This document shows positions 26,570 to 34,964 of a stretch of 64,000 nucleotides of DNA, in pieces. A model generated the notes under the pieces. It ran no database searches and was not told the DNA's origin. It saw only the letters and a program-made list of their open reading frames with translations. The first letter of the stretch is position 1. Every line of letters begins with the position of its first letter. The stretch is from an uncultured Methanomassiliicoccaceae archaeon (GTDB lineage Archaea > Thermoplasmatota > Thermoplasmata > Methanomassiliicoccales > Methanomethylophilaceae), in NCBI GenBank assembly GCA_905187815.1, contig CAJJJM010000002.1, forward strand, positions 62,001 through 126,000, in the 5' to 3' direction. The position numbers and the translations under genes are program-made.

Positions 26570-28297
26570 ATGATGCAAGAGACTTTGAAATTCGATAAAA
26601 ACCCAATAGGAGCATCAGTTCTGGAGGCGATAACCAGTGGCCTCTATACGAATAATCTGAATTGTATACGTGAATATGTTCAGAATGCTCTGGATGCAGG
26701 CGCTCTTAAAATTGAGATTAACTACATAAATAAAGGGTCTTCCATAGAAATCCGTGATGATGGTCGCGGAATGGATAAGAGTCAGCTGATTAATGCATTG
26801 ACTGTTGGATACTCCAGCAAAGGTGAGGGGGATATCGGATGGCGCGGACTCGGGATGTGGAGCGGAGCCGCTGTGTGTGATGCATTACACATTGTTACCA
26901 AAGCAGAGAATTCTCCGCGTCTATCCATAGATATAGACTGCAACGGCATAACTAAAGCGAATCGCACTGATAACGCAGAAGAGGCCATCCGCAATAGTTT
27001 AAGCGACCTAACATCTGACGATGATGATTCACCTCCATTCACAAAGATAACCTTGGCAGGAATATACGGCCCCCTAAGAGAGACGTTCTCCAAAGAGAAG
27101 CTGATTCAGTTTTTGAAAGAAACAGTGCCGATGAAATTCTCAACGGATTTCATCCCCGGTAACGAGATTTTAGAAAGTTTGGAAAAGTACGGAATTCCTA
27201 GACCCAAAACATCAATACTGGTAGAAGGAGAGGAATTGTTCAAAAATCCTGCAAATAGCAATCCTATTCTGGATCATCCAGCCATAGTTCCAATAAAATC
27301 CGAAGACCTAATTCTTGCAGTTGCATGGTTCTTGAATACCGGCACCAATAAAAAAATAAAAAATGGCAGCATAACTTTCAGAAAATCCAATTTCAGAGTT
27401 GGAGACACCTCGCTGGTCTTTGCTAATTCAAATGTCGATAACAAAGGATGGCAAATCGGCGAAATCCATGTTTTGAATAAAAACATAGTGGAGAATGCAT
27501 CGAGAGATAGTTTTGAGGCCTCATCTTCAGAATTGAATAAACTGTATGCTGCACTAACGCCTATTCTTGAAGGTCTTCAGGATTTGGCTCATTATTCATC
27601 CGAGTCCTATCTGGATAAAACAATTAATGGTCCTAAAAACCCATTCTCAACATACGTCTATGATGAATCAACAGTTAAGAAGCCCAAACGTAAAGTTTGT
27701 TCCGAGTTGCTTACCCTCACAGAACAGGTTGATGAAAGAGCAAAAAATCAAAGAGAGTATCTGAAAGAAAGATATCAGAAAAAAGATCCGACACCTGCGG
27801 TTACCAAGTCCATACCTACAGGCGGTGGCCCCCAACCCACAAAAATGTTCGAGACACTCAAATGGGATTCTCTAATAAAAGAGAATGCTGATGAGAATGC
27901 ATTGATTGCCATGATTGCAGAACTTTATGAACTTTCCAAAAGTGAAAAGTACAAAAAGTTTCCAATCGCAACGGGCACACTACTACGTTCTGTATATGAA
28001 CAATGCATCAATTTGATTTTTAAATTAAATGGACAAAATAGTTCTCAAGAGAAATTAAAACATAAAGAGGACAAATTGTCCAAATGGTTGGATAGTAAAA
28101 AAATACAGGATGAAAGGATGAAAGCAACTCTTGATTCCATCATCAAATCAAGCTATCGTGATAATCTTAATAACAATGTTCATAACCCAGATGTAGCTCG
28201 TATGACGCCTGAAATCCTTGAGAGCTTAGCGACGGGAGGAATGTGTTCATTCATACAGGCAGCGATAGATTATATCGCTGAACATAGAGGATCCTGA
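26570..28297 (+). CDS. GHKL (HSP90-like) ATPase with unassigned, possibly HEPN-like C-terminus
   Basis: 575 residues. Residues 1-170 form a GHKL ATPase: N-box CIREYVQNALDAGA (about 32-45), G1 box DDGRGMD, G2 box GWRGLGMWSG. Residues 170-370 are unassigned but resemble the transducer region of GHKL proteins. Residues about 385-430 are charged and Pro-rich. The C-terminal 130 residues are helical and end with a SSYRDNLNNNVHN segment that recalls the N-x-x-H pattern of HEPN/DUF4145-type domains; that is a guess. AT-rich. Paired with the TIR gene 91 bases upstream, which suggests an ATPase sensor with a TIR effector. Confidence 0.8.
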   Translation: MMQETLKFDKNPIGASVLEAITSGLYTNNLNCIREYVQNALDAGALKIEINYINKGSSIEIRDDGRGMDKSQLINALTVGYSSKGEGDIGWRGLGMWSGAAVCDALHIVTKAENSPRLSIDIDCNGITKANRTDNAEEAIRNSLSDLTSDDDDSPPFTKITLAGIYGPLRETFSKEKLIQFLKETVPMKFSTDFIPGNEILESLEKYGIPRPKTSILVEGEELFKNPANSNPILDHPAIVPIKSEDLILAVAWFLNTGTNKKIKNGSITFRKSNFRVGDTSLVFANSNVDNKGWQIGEIHVLNKNIVENASRDSFEASSSELNKLYAALTPILEGLQDLAHYSSESYLDKTINGPKNPFSTYVYDESTVKKPKRKVCSELLTLTEQVDERAKNQREYLKERYQKKDPTPAVTKSIPTGGGPQPTKMFETLKWDSLIKENADENALIAMIAELYELSKSEKYKKFPIATGTLLRSVYEQCINLIFKLNGQNSSQEKLKHKEDKLSKWLDSKKIQDERMKATLDSIIKSSYRDNLNNNVHNPDVARMTPEILESLATGGMCSFIQAAIDYIAEHRGS

Positions 28298-28371
28298 GAG
28301 ATGTCGAAATAAGGATCCTTTTCCGTCTTTACAAGGGAATCCTTATTATTCGATGATACATGATGGTATCC

Positions 28372-29481
28372 ATGAAGACTCTGCTGGTCGAGCCGTCCTA
28401 TTATTCAAGGTACCCTCCACTTGGATTGATGAAGCTTGCAGCTTACGGAAGGTCGATGGACGATGAGATAAGATATGTTCGTGGGTTTGATAGTGTAGAT
28501 GGATTCGTTCCAAAGAGGATTGAGATTACTTCGTTGTTTACCTATGCATGGAAACCCGTACACAGCGCGATAGAATATTATCATGGCCTATTTCCGGATG
28601 CAGAGATTAGTGTTGGGGGAATCTACGCTTCATTACTTCCAGAAAACATCAGGTTAAGATACCCGTATGTCAGGGTTAATGTCGGTCTCCATCCAAGAGC
28701 CGAGAAGCACATGCCAGACTACGATATTCTTGAACAGGTCGATAAATGGAGAGGGTGGGATGCATCCATAATCTTCACATCGAGAGGTTGTGTGAACAGA
28801 TGTCCTTTCTGCATGGTTCCAGTTTTGGAAGGTGGTATGAAATCGATTCTGAGCGATCCGATGTCACAAGTCCATCCATCGCATAAGCGGATAATACTGT
28901 GGGATAATAACTTCTTAGCATTACCTGACTGGAAAGAGAAGATAAAATCTATGAGTAAATCCGATCTGTGGGTTGATTTCAACCAAGGTTTGGATGCTCG
29001 TCAGATGACAGTAGAGAAAGCAGAGGCCCTGTCAGAGCTAAAGATAAAGGAGATTCGTATGGCTTATGATGGAGAACATGAGCGTGTTGCTGCTCATAGA
29101 GCAGCAGATCTCCTAGAAGATGCCGGATTTAGAAGGAGGAATATATCATTCTATACTCTATACAATTTTTATGACTCTAAAACTGGCCAGTTCGATACCC
29201 CGGAGTCATTCTACAATCGTGTAAAGGATATTCTCAAAATGGGATGTGTATCATACCCTATGAGATTCGTACCATTCAATACGCTTTCTAAGAACGGATT
29301 CGTTTCCCCAATGTGGTCAGAATCTCAGCTTGAGGCAGTTGCAAAAGCCAGACGTGTAATAGGATTCGGAGGGGCATTCCCACCATATAAGGCTTTGGTG
29401 GACAAAATTGTGAACGCAGAGCATTTCGATGAAGCATTCAGACTGGAATTGCCGACTACGAAAATGGTCATGTCATCTTGA
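28372..29481 (+). CDS. Radical SAM protein with N-terminal cobalamin-domain-like part
   Basis: 369 residues from the ATG at 28372, chosen because TTATTATT at 28343-28350 lies about 26 bases upstream. The N-terminal 125 residues look like a shortened B12-binding (Rossmann) domain (TLLVEPSYYSRYPPLGLMKLA). The radical SAM core follows, with RGCVNRCPFC (CX3CX2C), then WDNNFLALPDW and FNQGLDARQM. The substrate is unknown. It is the last intact gene before the decayed transposase and shares low GC with the TIR/GHKL pair, so it belongs to the same acquired segment. Confidence 0.8.
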   Translation: MKTLLVEPSYYSRYPPLGLMKLAAYGRSMDDEIRYVRGFDSVDGFVPKRIEITSLFTYAWKPVHSAIEYYHGLFPDAEISVGGIYASLLPENIRLRYPYVRVNVGLHPRAEKHMPDYDILEQVDKWRGWDASIIFTSRGCVNRCPFCMVPVLEGGMKSILSDPMSQVHPSHKRIILWDNNFLALPDWKEKIKSMSKSDLWVDFNQGLDARQMTVEKAEALSELKIKEIRMAYDGEHERVAAHRAADLLEDAGFRRRNISFYTLYNFYDSKTGQFDTPESFYNRVKDILKMGCVSYPMRFVPFNTLSKNGFVSPMWSESQLEAVAKARRVIGFGGAFPPYKALVDKIVNAEHFDEAFRLELPTTKMVMSS

Positions 29482-29551
29482 GTTGGACAGTCGAGTATCA
29501 GTGTGAACTGTTTTCTGGTTCTGTCTGGAAATTCTTGGACTTTCTTGTTAT

Positions 29552-29574
29552 ACCGGCTCCCTAATGGGTGCCGG
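29552..29574. repeat. Hairpin near the downstream edge of the transposase remnant
   Basis: ACCGGC (29552-29557) pairs with GCCGGT (29569-29574), with an inner CCC/GGG pairing around TAAT. It lies between the radical SAM gene and the transposase remnant and could be a terminator or part of the element's end. No gene is seen in 29482-29632. Confidence 0.45.
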
Positions 29575-29632
29575 TGATTTCACCGCTTGAACCCCTTAGG
29601 CCCTGAATCTTAGGGTTTTGTAGGCTACATGG

Positions 29633-30301
29633 TCAACGGGTGATTCTGCCGCTCTTGGGCTCTTCGAGCCCGAAGAGCGCAAAGATCTCCCTCACCGTCT
29701 TCGATGCGGGTGTGGGCCTGTCGTATCCGGGACTGTGGATTAACTTCAGAGTGCTCAGGGACCTCATCACCGCGTCCACCGTAAGCCCGCAGACGTTGTC
29801 CTTCCTCCTCTTCGATGCAAGGATCTCCTGTTCGTTGTCGCGCAGCCTGCTCTGGATGGCTATGCGCATAATCAGCGCGATGAAATTGATGAACATCCTG
29901 CCGCGGGCCCTGCCCGAGTCCCTGGTCCTGGACCGGGACCCGTCCAGGTCCGTCTTGTAGATGTCAAAGGCCTTCTCTACCCAATCGCGTACGTCGTACG
30001 AGGTCATCATGACCTTCCATGTTGTGTCCGCCGATGCGAACATGATGAACATGCCCGCACGGTTCTCCTCGAATGTAAACGGGTTTGCTTCCGGGGGGAT
30101 GCATGACTACGTCCTCGTCCACGGAGTATTCGAGATGCCAGCGACCTTGGCGAGACGCTTCTTCGGATCGAGGGGACGCTCGCCCTCCAGCTCGTCCATG
30201 ATGTAGCGGAGGGCTACATCCATGCCAGCGGTCTCGCCGCTGCGCTCATGGCCTATAAGCATCTCGTGGCTATGCTCGCCGAATTCATGAGGGTGGCACA
30301 C
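29633..30301 (-). pseudogene. Decayed IS1634/IS4-type transposase, 3' half, with in-frame TAG
   Basis: The minus-strand frame from 30301 to 29633 reads as the C-terminal part of a DDE transposase: ENRAGMFIMFASADTTWK, then YDVRDWVEKAFDIYKTDL with the catalytic-region Glu, then GRMFINFIALIM. One TAG at 30107-30109 interrupts it between PWTRT and SCIPPEAN; another in-frame TAG lies just upstream at 30308-30310. The N-terminal catalytic part is missing. TAG can encode pyrrolysine in the likely host lineage, so the codon might be read, but the missing 5' half says the element is dead. Confidence 0.65.
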
Positions 30302-30654
30302 CGGGCCCTATACTACGGGCAGGACCACTGTAGCTACCAGAGCCTGGACGATTCGGACACGGAATGAATGTGGCTCCGACCGCCACGAAACCTTATTTCG
30401 AGGATAAGCATGGGAGAAGATGACCAAGGAGGAGAATTCGAAGATACTTCTCGAGATGCTCGGGCTCCATGAGTTCAGGGCTGTAATGGGCGTTTGACCT
30501 TCTATCGGTGTAAGGTCCTTGATTGCAGGAGAGCCAATCCACATCATGTCCTGGCAGAGAGATGGGGACGGAGGGAAGACCCATAAAAGGATGTCGGCAC
30601 ATCCTCCTTAAGAACCGACACTCCATGCGGGTGACGGGATGCGGTGATTCACCG
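30302..30654. other. 353-base stretch with no supported gene
   Basis: Contains what may be further transposase debris and a short open frame (30420-30497) without support. ATAAAAGG near 30587-30594 may be the TATA box of the SWIM gene, and GGTGATT at 30643-30649 is its ribosome-binding site. I see no RNA gene. Confidence 0.5.
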
Positions 30655-31260
30655 ATGGATGGGATGGACTCAATCGAACTTAGAGCGAAGCTTGGCGACA
30701 GGACATACGAGGCGGGCGTGAAGCTGCTGGAGAAGGGTGCCGTGATGGAGAGGGTGGAGCTCAGCGGGACCGCCGGATACGCCAGGGTCAGGGACTCCGG
30801 CGTGAAGGTGGTGCTCTTTCGCGACAGGGACGGCGTCTTCGACGCCACCTGCGACTGCACCAAAAGGCCGATGGGCTGCAAGCACTGCGCCGCGGTCTAT
30901 ATGGATCATATAGGCTTCAGGCGCGACACCGATGCCGCGACCATACGCGGACACATCGACAGATTCGGCCGCACGAGCTTCGACCCGTACGACTACGACC
31001 TGGATTCGGCCGCCGCGACGACCCAGTTCCACAACCACATGCAGGACAAGGTCCTCGACAGGAGGATCAAGAGCATCGGCCGCACGATCCTCGAAGCGGT
31101 CAGGGACGAGGGCGAGCGCGAGGGGCTGTTCAGGGAGCTCTGGGACGTCTGCGGGAGCTTCGAATCTCCGCACGGCGAGTGGTCGAGGGAGACCATCGAG
31201 TCGCTGTTCGGCGTGTCGTTCTGGGATGACGAGTGCCGAGACGGGATGCCGGTATCGTGA
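30655..31260 (+). CDS. Stand-alone SWIM zinc-finger protein
   Basis: 201 residues from the ATG at 30655, set by GGTGATT six bases upstream. A SWIM finger lies at about 62-75: CDCTKRPMGCKHC (C-x-C...C-x-H). The N-terminal 60 residues resemble the segment found before SWIM fingers (RTYEAGVKLLEKGAV). The C-terminal 120 residues are charged, helical and unassigned. In bacteria SWIM domains are often fused to SNF2 helicases; no such partner is next to it. Confidence 0.8.
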   Translation: MDGMDSIELRAKLGDRTYEAGVKLLEKGAVMERVELSGTAGYARVRDSGVKVVLFRDRDGVFDATCDCTKRPMGCKHCAAVYMDHIGFRRDTDAATIRGHIDRFGRTSFDPYDYDLDSAAATTQFHNHMQDKVLDRRIKSIGRTILEAVRDEGEREGLFRELWDVCGSFESPHGEWSRETIESLFGVSFWDDECRDGMPVS

Positions 31261-31302
31261 CAATGATCATCGGCAAGTATCCCGACCGGTGATCCGACGG
31301 GC

Positions 31303-31467
31303 ATGTTGGAAGATACGATCGCATCGGTCAGATGCCCAGTCTGCGGGACATCGATGGAGGGGTGGATGATGAGGTGGGACTCTCGGAACGAAAGATCTCT
31401 CATCGAGCACTACCTCTGTCCATGCGGATACAGGTTCGGCGTGGAGGTCTCGGTGGAGCGTCTCCGA
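31303..31467 (+). other. Possible zinc-ribbon gene fragment without a stop codon of its own
   Basis: The frame starting at ATG 31303 encodes CPVCGTSMEG and, 30 residues on, CPCGYRFG, a plausible zinc ribbon. GGTGATC lies ten bases upstream. However, the frame has no stop near 31470 and runs into the antisense of the transporter gene for over 2 kb. It is either a gene that lost its 3' end or a chance pattern. Low confidence. Confidence 0.3.
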
Positions 31468-32370
31468 TCAGATGCTCTCCGCGGACTCGGCCTTCCTCTT
31501 CCCGGCGAACTCCGAGATGATCAGTCCGGCCAGCGTCATCGCCGTCCCCAGCACCGCCAGGGCGGTGATGTCCTCGTCCAGGAACATCGCCGACGACACG
31601 ACCGTCACCACCGGTATCAGGTATATGTAGGCGCTGGTCTCCACCGCGCCCAGCCTCCTGGTGGCGAACCCCCATGTGACGAAGCACATGGCCGACGCGA
31701 CCACGCCGAGGAACAGCATGTGCCCGAGCATGTCGGGTTCAGCCAGGGCCCCGAGGTCCGGGGAGAACCCAAGTGCCAGCGCGGCAGGGATCATGAACAG
31801 GATGCCGTACATGAACGTCCTGCGGGTGGTCTCTATGGTCCCGTACCCGAACGTCCCGATCCTCCTGAGGATCACGGAGTAGAACGCCCAGACCAGCGCG
31901 GCCAGGAACGCCAGCGCGTCCCCCAGCGGGTCCACGTGGAGCTCCTGCCCGTTGAACATGATTATGCAGATCCCGGCCATGGCGATGACGAACCCCAGCA
32001 GGAAGCCCCTGCCCAGCCTGTCGCCGTAGACCAGGCGGGTGAGCATGGCGGTGAAGAACGGCGCCACGGCGACGATCACGCCTACGTTCGACGCCATGGT
32101 GTACGTCAACGCGATGTTCTCCAGGAGGTAGTACAGGCATATCCCGCAGAGCCCGGCGGCGGCGAACCAGAGCTCCTGTCTCCTGTCCGTGACGTGCAGG
32201 AGCCTGGGGCACAGCACGCACAGCACGAGGAACCCGATGGACATGCGGATGATCAGGATCTCCACCGGCTCGAAGTCCTCCAGGAGGGCCTTGGTGGACA
32301 CGAACGTGACCCCCCAGACTATGGCCGAGAACAGGGCGGCCATGTGTCCCGTCCACACCGAACCTTCCAT
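31468..32370 (-). CDS. EamA/DMT-family transporter
   Basis: 300 residues from the ATG at 32370, placed by a GGTATTTGG (TATA on the minus strand) at about 32391-32399. Ten hydrophobic segments in two EamA repeats; the first repeat begins HMAALFSAIVWGVTFVSTKALL and the second near ALAFLAALVWAFYSVILRR. Exports or imports small metabolites; substrate not predictable. The upstream 57 codons of the longer frame overlap the divergent aminotransferase promoter and are unlikely. Confidence 0.88.
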   Translation of the reverse strand: MEGSVWTGHMAALFSAIVWGVTFVSTKALLEDFEPVEILIIRMSIGFLVLCVLCPRLLHVTDRRQELWFAAAGLCGICLYYLLENIALTYTMASNVGVIVAVAPFFTAMLTRLVYGDRLGRGFLLGFVIAMAGICIIMFNGQELHVDPLGDALAFLAALVWAFYSVILRRIGTFGYGTIETTRRTFMYGILFMIPAALALGFSPDLGALAEPDMLGHMLFLGVVASAMCFVTWGFATRRLGAVETSAYIYLIPVVTVVSSAMFLDEDITALAVLGTAMTLAGLIISEFAGKRKAESAESI

Positions 32371-32530
32371 GCGTCCGGGATGCCCGGCCGGTATTTGGAT
32401 GTTCACAGGTCCGTTTTCCGACACGGCCGGCCCCAGAGGAACCGTGAAATGACACCGTGTCCGCCCTCGGACCCCCATTCCGAAGCCTTTAAGATTATAA
32501 GCGTGCATGGGCGCGACCGAGGTATCCCAA

Positions 32531-33685
32531 ATGGTATCCAAGAGGCTTCAGGAGATCCCCGCATCAGGAACGATCGCAATATCAAATCTGGTAAGCCAGA
32601 TGAAATCCGAGGGAATCGACATAGTCTCTTTCTCGATGGGCGAGCCCGACTTCACCACCCCCGAGAACATCATCGACGCGTGCTGCGACTCGCTGCACAG
32701 GGGATTCACCCACTACACCCCGTCCATGGGGATCCCGGAGCTCAGGAAGGCCATCGCCGACATGACCCGCACGAACAACAACGTGCCCTGCGATGCGTCC
32801 AACGTCCTGGTCACCCCCTGCAAGCAGGCCATCTTCATGACCATGCTGGCATACATCGATCCCGGCGACGAGGTCATCCTGGCGGACCCCTCCTGGGTCT
32901 CCTACGAGGCCTGCGTCCGCCTGGCCGGCGGCGTGCCGGTGTACGTCCCCACCAGGATCGAGGACGACTTCGTCCTGGACCCCGCCATGGTGGAGGCCGC
33001 GATCACCCCGAGGACCAAGATGATCATCCTCAACACCCCGTCGAACCCGACGGGCGCGGTGTTCCCTGCGGAGGTGCTGAAGCAGATCGCGGACATCGCG
33101 ATGGCGCACGGCATCAAGGTGTTCTCCGACGAGATCTACGAGGCGATCGTCTACGAGGGCAAGCACACCTCCATCGCATCCTTCCCCGGTATGTTCGAGA
33201 ACACGATCATCGTGTCCGGCCTGTCCAAGAGCTACGCCATGACCGGCTGGAGGCTCGGATGGGCCGTCGCCCCCAAGGAGGACATCGCCAACATCAACAA
33301 GCTGCAGTCCCACTCCATCTCATGCTGCGTCTCCTTCACCCAGGAGGCCGCCGTGGAGGCCATCACCGGCCCCCAGGACTCCAAGCTCGCCATGGTGAGG
33401 GAGTTCAGGAAGCGCCGCGATCTGGCGCTGGACCTCATATCGGAGATCCCCGGTATGGAGTGCAATGTGCCCAACGGTGCGTTCTACCTGTTCCCCAAGT
33501 ACTCCGTGGACATGCCGTCCGCCAAGCTGGCGGAGGTCCTTCTCAAGGAGGGCCATGTCGCCGTCACCCCCGGAACGGCCTTCGGGCCCGCGGGCGAGGG
33601 GCACTTCAGGGTCTCGTACGCCGCGTCCGAGGAGCAGATCCGCGAGGGCCTCGCCAGGATCAAGAGGACGCTGGCACAGCTCTGA
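32531..33685 (+). CDS. Class I/II pyridoxal-phosphate aminotransferase (aspartate/aromatic type)
   Basis: 384 residues. Fold type I aminotransferase: SMGEPDFTTPENI near the N-terminus, NTPSNPTGAV, FSDEIYEAIVY, and the PLP lysine in SGLSKSYAMTGWRLGW. Family members transfer amino groups between aspartate or aromatic amino acids and 2-oxo acids; the exact substrate is uncertain. GAGGT at 32519-32523 supports the start at 32531 rather than ATG 32507. A strong terminator follows. Confidence 0.9.
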   Translation: MVSKRLQEIPASGTIAISNLVSQMKSEGIDIVSFSMGEPDFTTPENIIDACCDSLHRGFTHYTPSMGIPELRKAIADMTRTNNNVPCDASNVLVTPCKQAIFMTMLAYIDPGDEVILADPSWVSYEACVRLAGGVPVYVPTRIEDDFVLDPAMVEAAITPRTKMIILNTPSNPTGAVFPAEVLKQIADIAMAHGIKVFSDEIYEAIVYEGKHTSIASFPGMFENTIIVSGLSKSYAMTGWRLGWAVAPKEDIANINKLQSHSISCCVSFTQEAAVEAITGPQDSKLAMVREFRKRRDLALDLISEIPGMECNVPNGAFYLFPKYSVDMPSAKLAEVLLKEGHVAVTPGTAFGPAGEGHFRVSYAASEEQIREGLARIKRTLAQL

Positions 33686-33693
33686 CTTTCCGA

Positions 33694-33733
33694 GATGGCC
33701 CGGTTTCATATTCTCCGGGCCATCTGTTTTCTC
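33694..33733 (+). terminator. Terminator after the aminotransferase gene
   Basis: GATGGCCCGG (33694-33703) pairs perfectly with CCGGGCCATC (33715-33724), followed by TGTTTTCTCTT. It separates core sequence from the AT-rich promoter of the ATPase/protease pair. Confidence 0.8.
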
Positions 33734-33789
33734 TTCCTTACATGGTCGTCTCATGTTGCCTCGTGGAATCCGAACTGTTGCGTGTCACT

Positions 33790-33878
33790 TATATATGATT
33801 CAATAATTTTTGGTTTTATTTAAATAACGATTCATTTTATGAAGTATTTATTTATAAATAAATGAATATGTTCATCCG
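33790..33878 (+). promoter_or_regulatory. AT-rich promoter with two perfect palindromes upstream of the IetA-like gene
   Basis: TTATTTAAATAA (33816-33827) and the 18-base ATTTATTTATAAATAAAT (33846-33863) are both perfect palindromes. The second is centred about 25 bases before the ATG at 33879, so it coincides with the TATA box of a leaderless mRNA. A dimeric repressor binding it would exclude TBP. The base composition differs sharply from surrounding DNA. Confidence 0.65.
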
Positions 33879-34964
33879 ATGAAGTCATCGCTGGTCGTCG
33901 ATCTTGTTAGGGCCCATTTCGCAGGTTCGGATGATCGTTTCAACGAAATCCTGGATTCCATCGTGGAGGATGAATCAGAGAAGGGGAACGCGTCCGTATC
34001 TGTCGCGTTGCAGAACGCACGGGTGACGAAGGCCCCTGCTGTGGTATCTGGACAGATGGTCATCGACGACGTCTCTTCCTATCCGATTATGCATCCCATG
34101 TTTACCAGGTCTGATGTCGTCCTGTCCGAAGCGGTCGGACAGGAGGTGGATAGGTTCATCGAAGAGTTGAACCATCGTTCGGAACTCGGATGCCATGGGC
34201 TATCCCCACGTACGCGCATTCTGTTGTACGGCCCTCCCGGATGCGGGAAGACGATGATCGCCCATATGATTGCTTCGGACCTGGGACTGGATATCATGCA
34301 GGTAAACTTTGATACGCTCATATCATCATATATGGGGTGCACTGGTCAGAACATCGGAGAGCTATTCCGTTCGGTCAGACGTGAGGGCTGTGTCCTGTTT
34401 ATCGACGAGATCGATGCGATAGCGAAGCATCGCGGAGATGGCAATGACAACGGGGAGTCTAAGAGGATCGTGATATCCCTGCTGCAGAACCTGGATGCGG
34501 TCGGGGACAGCGCGGTGGTCGTGGCGGCTACTAATATGCCAGACCTGCTGGATGATGCCCTTTTCAGACGTTTCGATCTGACGATGAGGGTGGATTATCC
34601 GACGGAATCTCAGAGGAGGGCGATGGTCTCCAGACATTTCGGGCGGCATATCCCGATGGTCCATTACAGTGAGAGCCTTATCGCCAGGATGACTGCAGGG
34701 ATGAGCGGTTCGGAGATCCGCAAGCTGCTGGACAGCGTGGCTCGTCGGGCCATCCTCACCGATTGGAAGGGGTCTGTGGACACCGAATTCATCTTGGACA
34801 CGATGGATTTGAAGAACAGGGATGGTTGCGATGTGGAATCCATATACAGGCGTATGTCGGTTCTCAACCGCAACGGCGTCAGTTATGCGCATCTATCGAA
34901 GGTCTCGGGGATGCCTGCGAGTACGATAAGACGTCATGTCGAGGAATACAGGGGATCAGTATGA
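33879..34964 (+). CDS. AAA+ ATPase of an IetAS-type defence pair (IetA-like)
   Basis: 361 residues. Unassigned N-terminus (1-85), then an AAA+ module: Walker A LLYGPPGCGKTMIA (about 112-125), Walker B CVLFIDEIDA (about 168), sensor ATNMPDLLD and FRRFDLTM. The C-terminal 45 residues look like a helix-turn-helix (AHLSKVSGMPASTIRRHVEEY). The gene overlaps the subtilisin gene by ATGA. In IetAS (known in Agrobacterium plasmid incompatibility and in phage defence) an ATPase is paired with a serine protease in this way. The HTH tail could bind the palindromic promoter. Confidence 0.85.
   Translation: MKSSLVVDLVRAHFAGSDDRFNEILDSIVEDESEKGNASVSVALQNARVTKAPAVVSGQMVIDDVSSYPIMHPMFTRSDVVLSEAVGQEVDRFIEELNHRSELGCHGLSPRTRILLYGPPGCGKTMIAHMIASDLGLDIMQVNFDTLISSYMGCTGQNIGELFRSVRREGCVLFIDEIDAIAKHRGDGNDNGESKRIVISLLQNLDAVGDSAVVVAATNMPDLLDDALFRRFDLTMRVDYPTESQRRAMVSRHFGRHIPMVHYSESLIARMTAGMSGSEIRKLLDSVARRAILTDWKGSVDTEFILDTMDLKNRDGCDVESIYRRMSVLNRNGVSYAHLSKVSGMPASTIRRHVEEYRGSV

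Noticed and set aside
30174..30363. Plus-strand open stretch that reads like a helical peptide (ending DHCSYQSLDDSDTE)
   Set aside because: The minus strand carries recognisable transposase C-terminal sequence here; the plus-strand reading has no clear start or homology that I can name.
31303..33798. 831-codon open frame on the plus strand
   Set aside because: Most of it is the exact antisense of the EamA transporter and a shifted frame of the aminotransferase, both of which are clear protein families. Only the first ~55 codons merit a low-confidence note.
34763..34960. Longer start for the subtilisin gene inside the ATPase gene
   Set aside because: The upstream part is an alternative frame of the ATPase; the ATGA overlap at 34961 is the natural coupled start.
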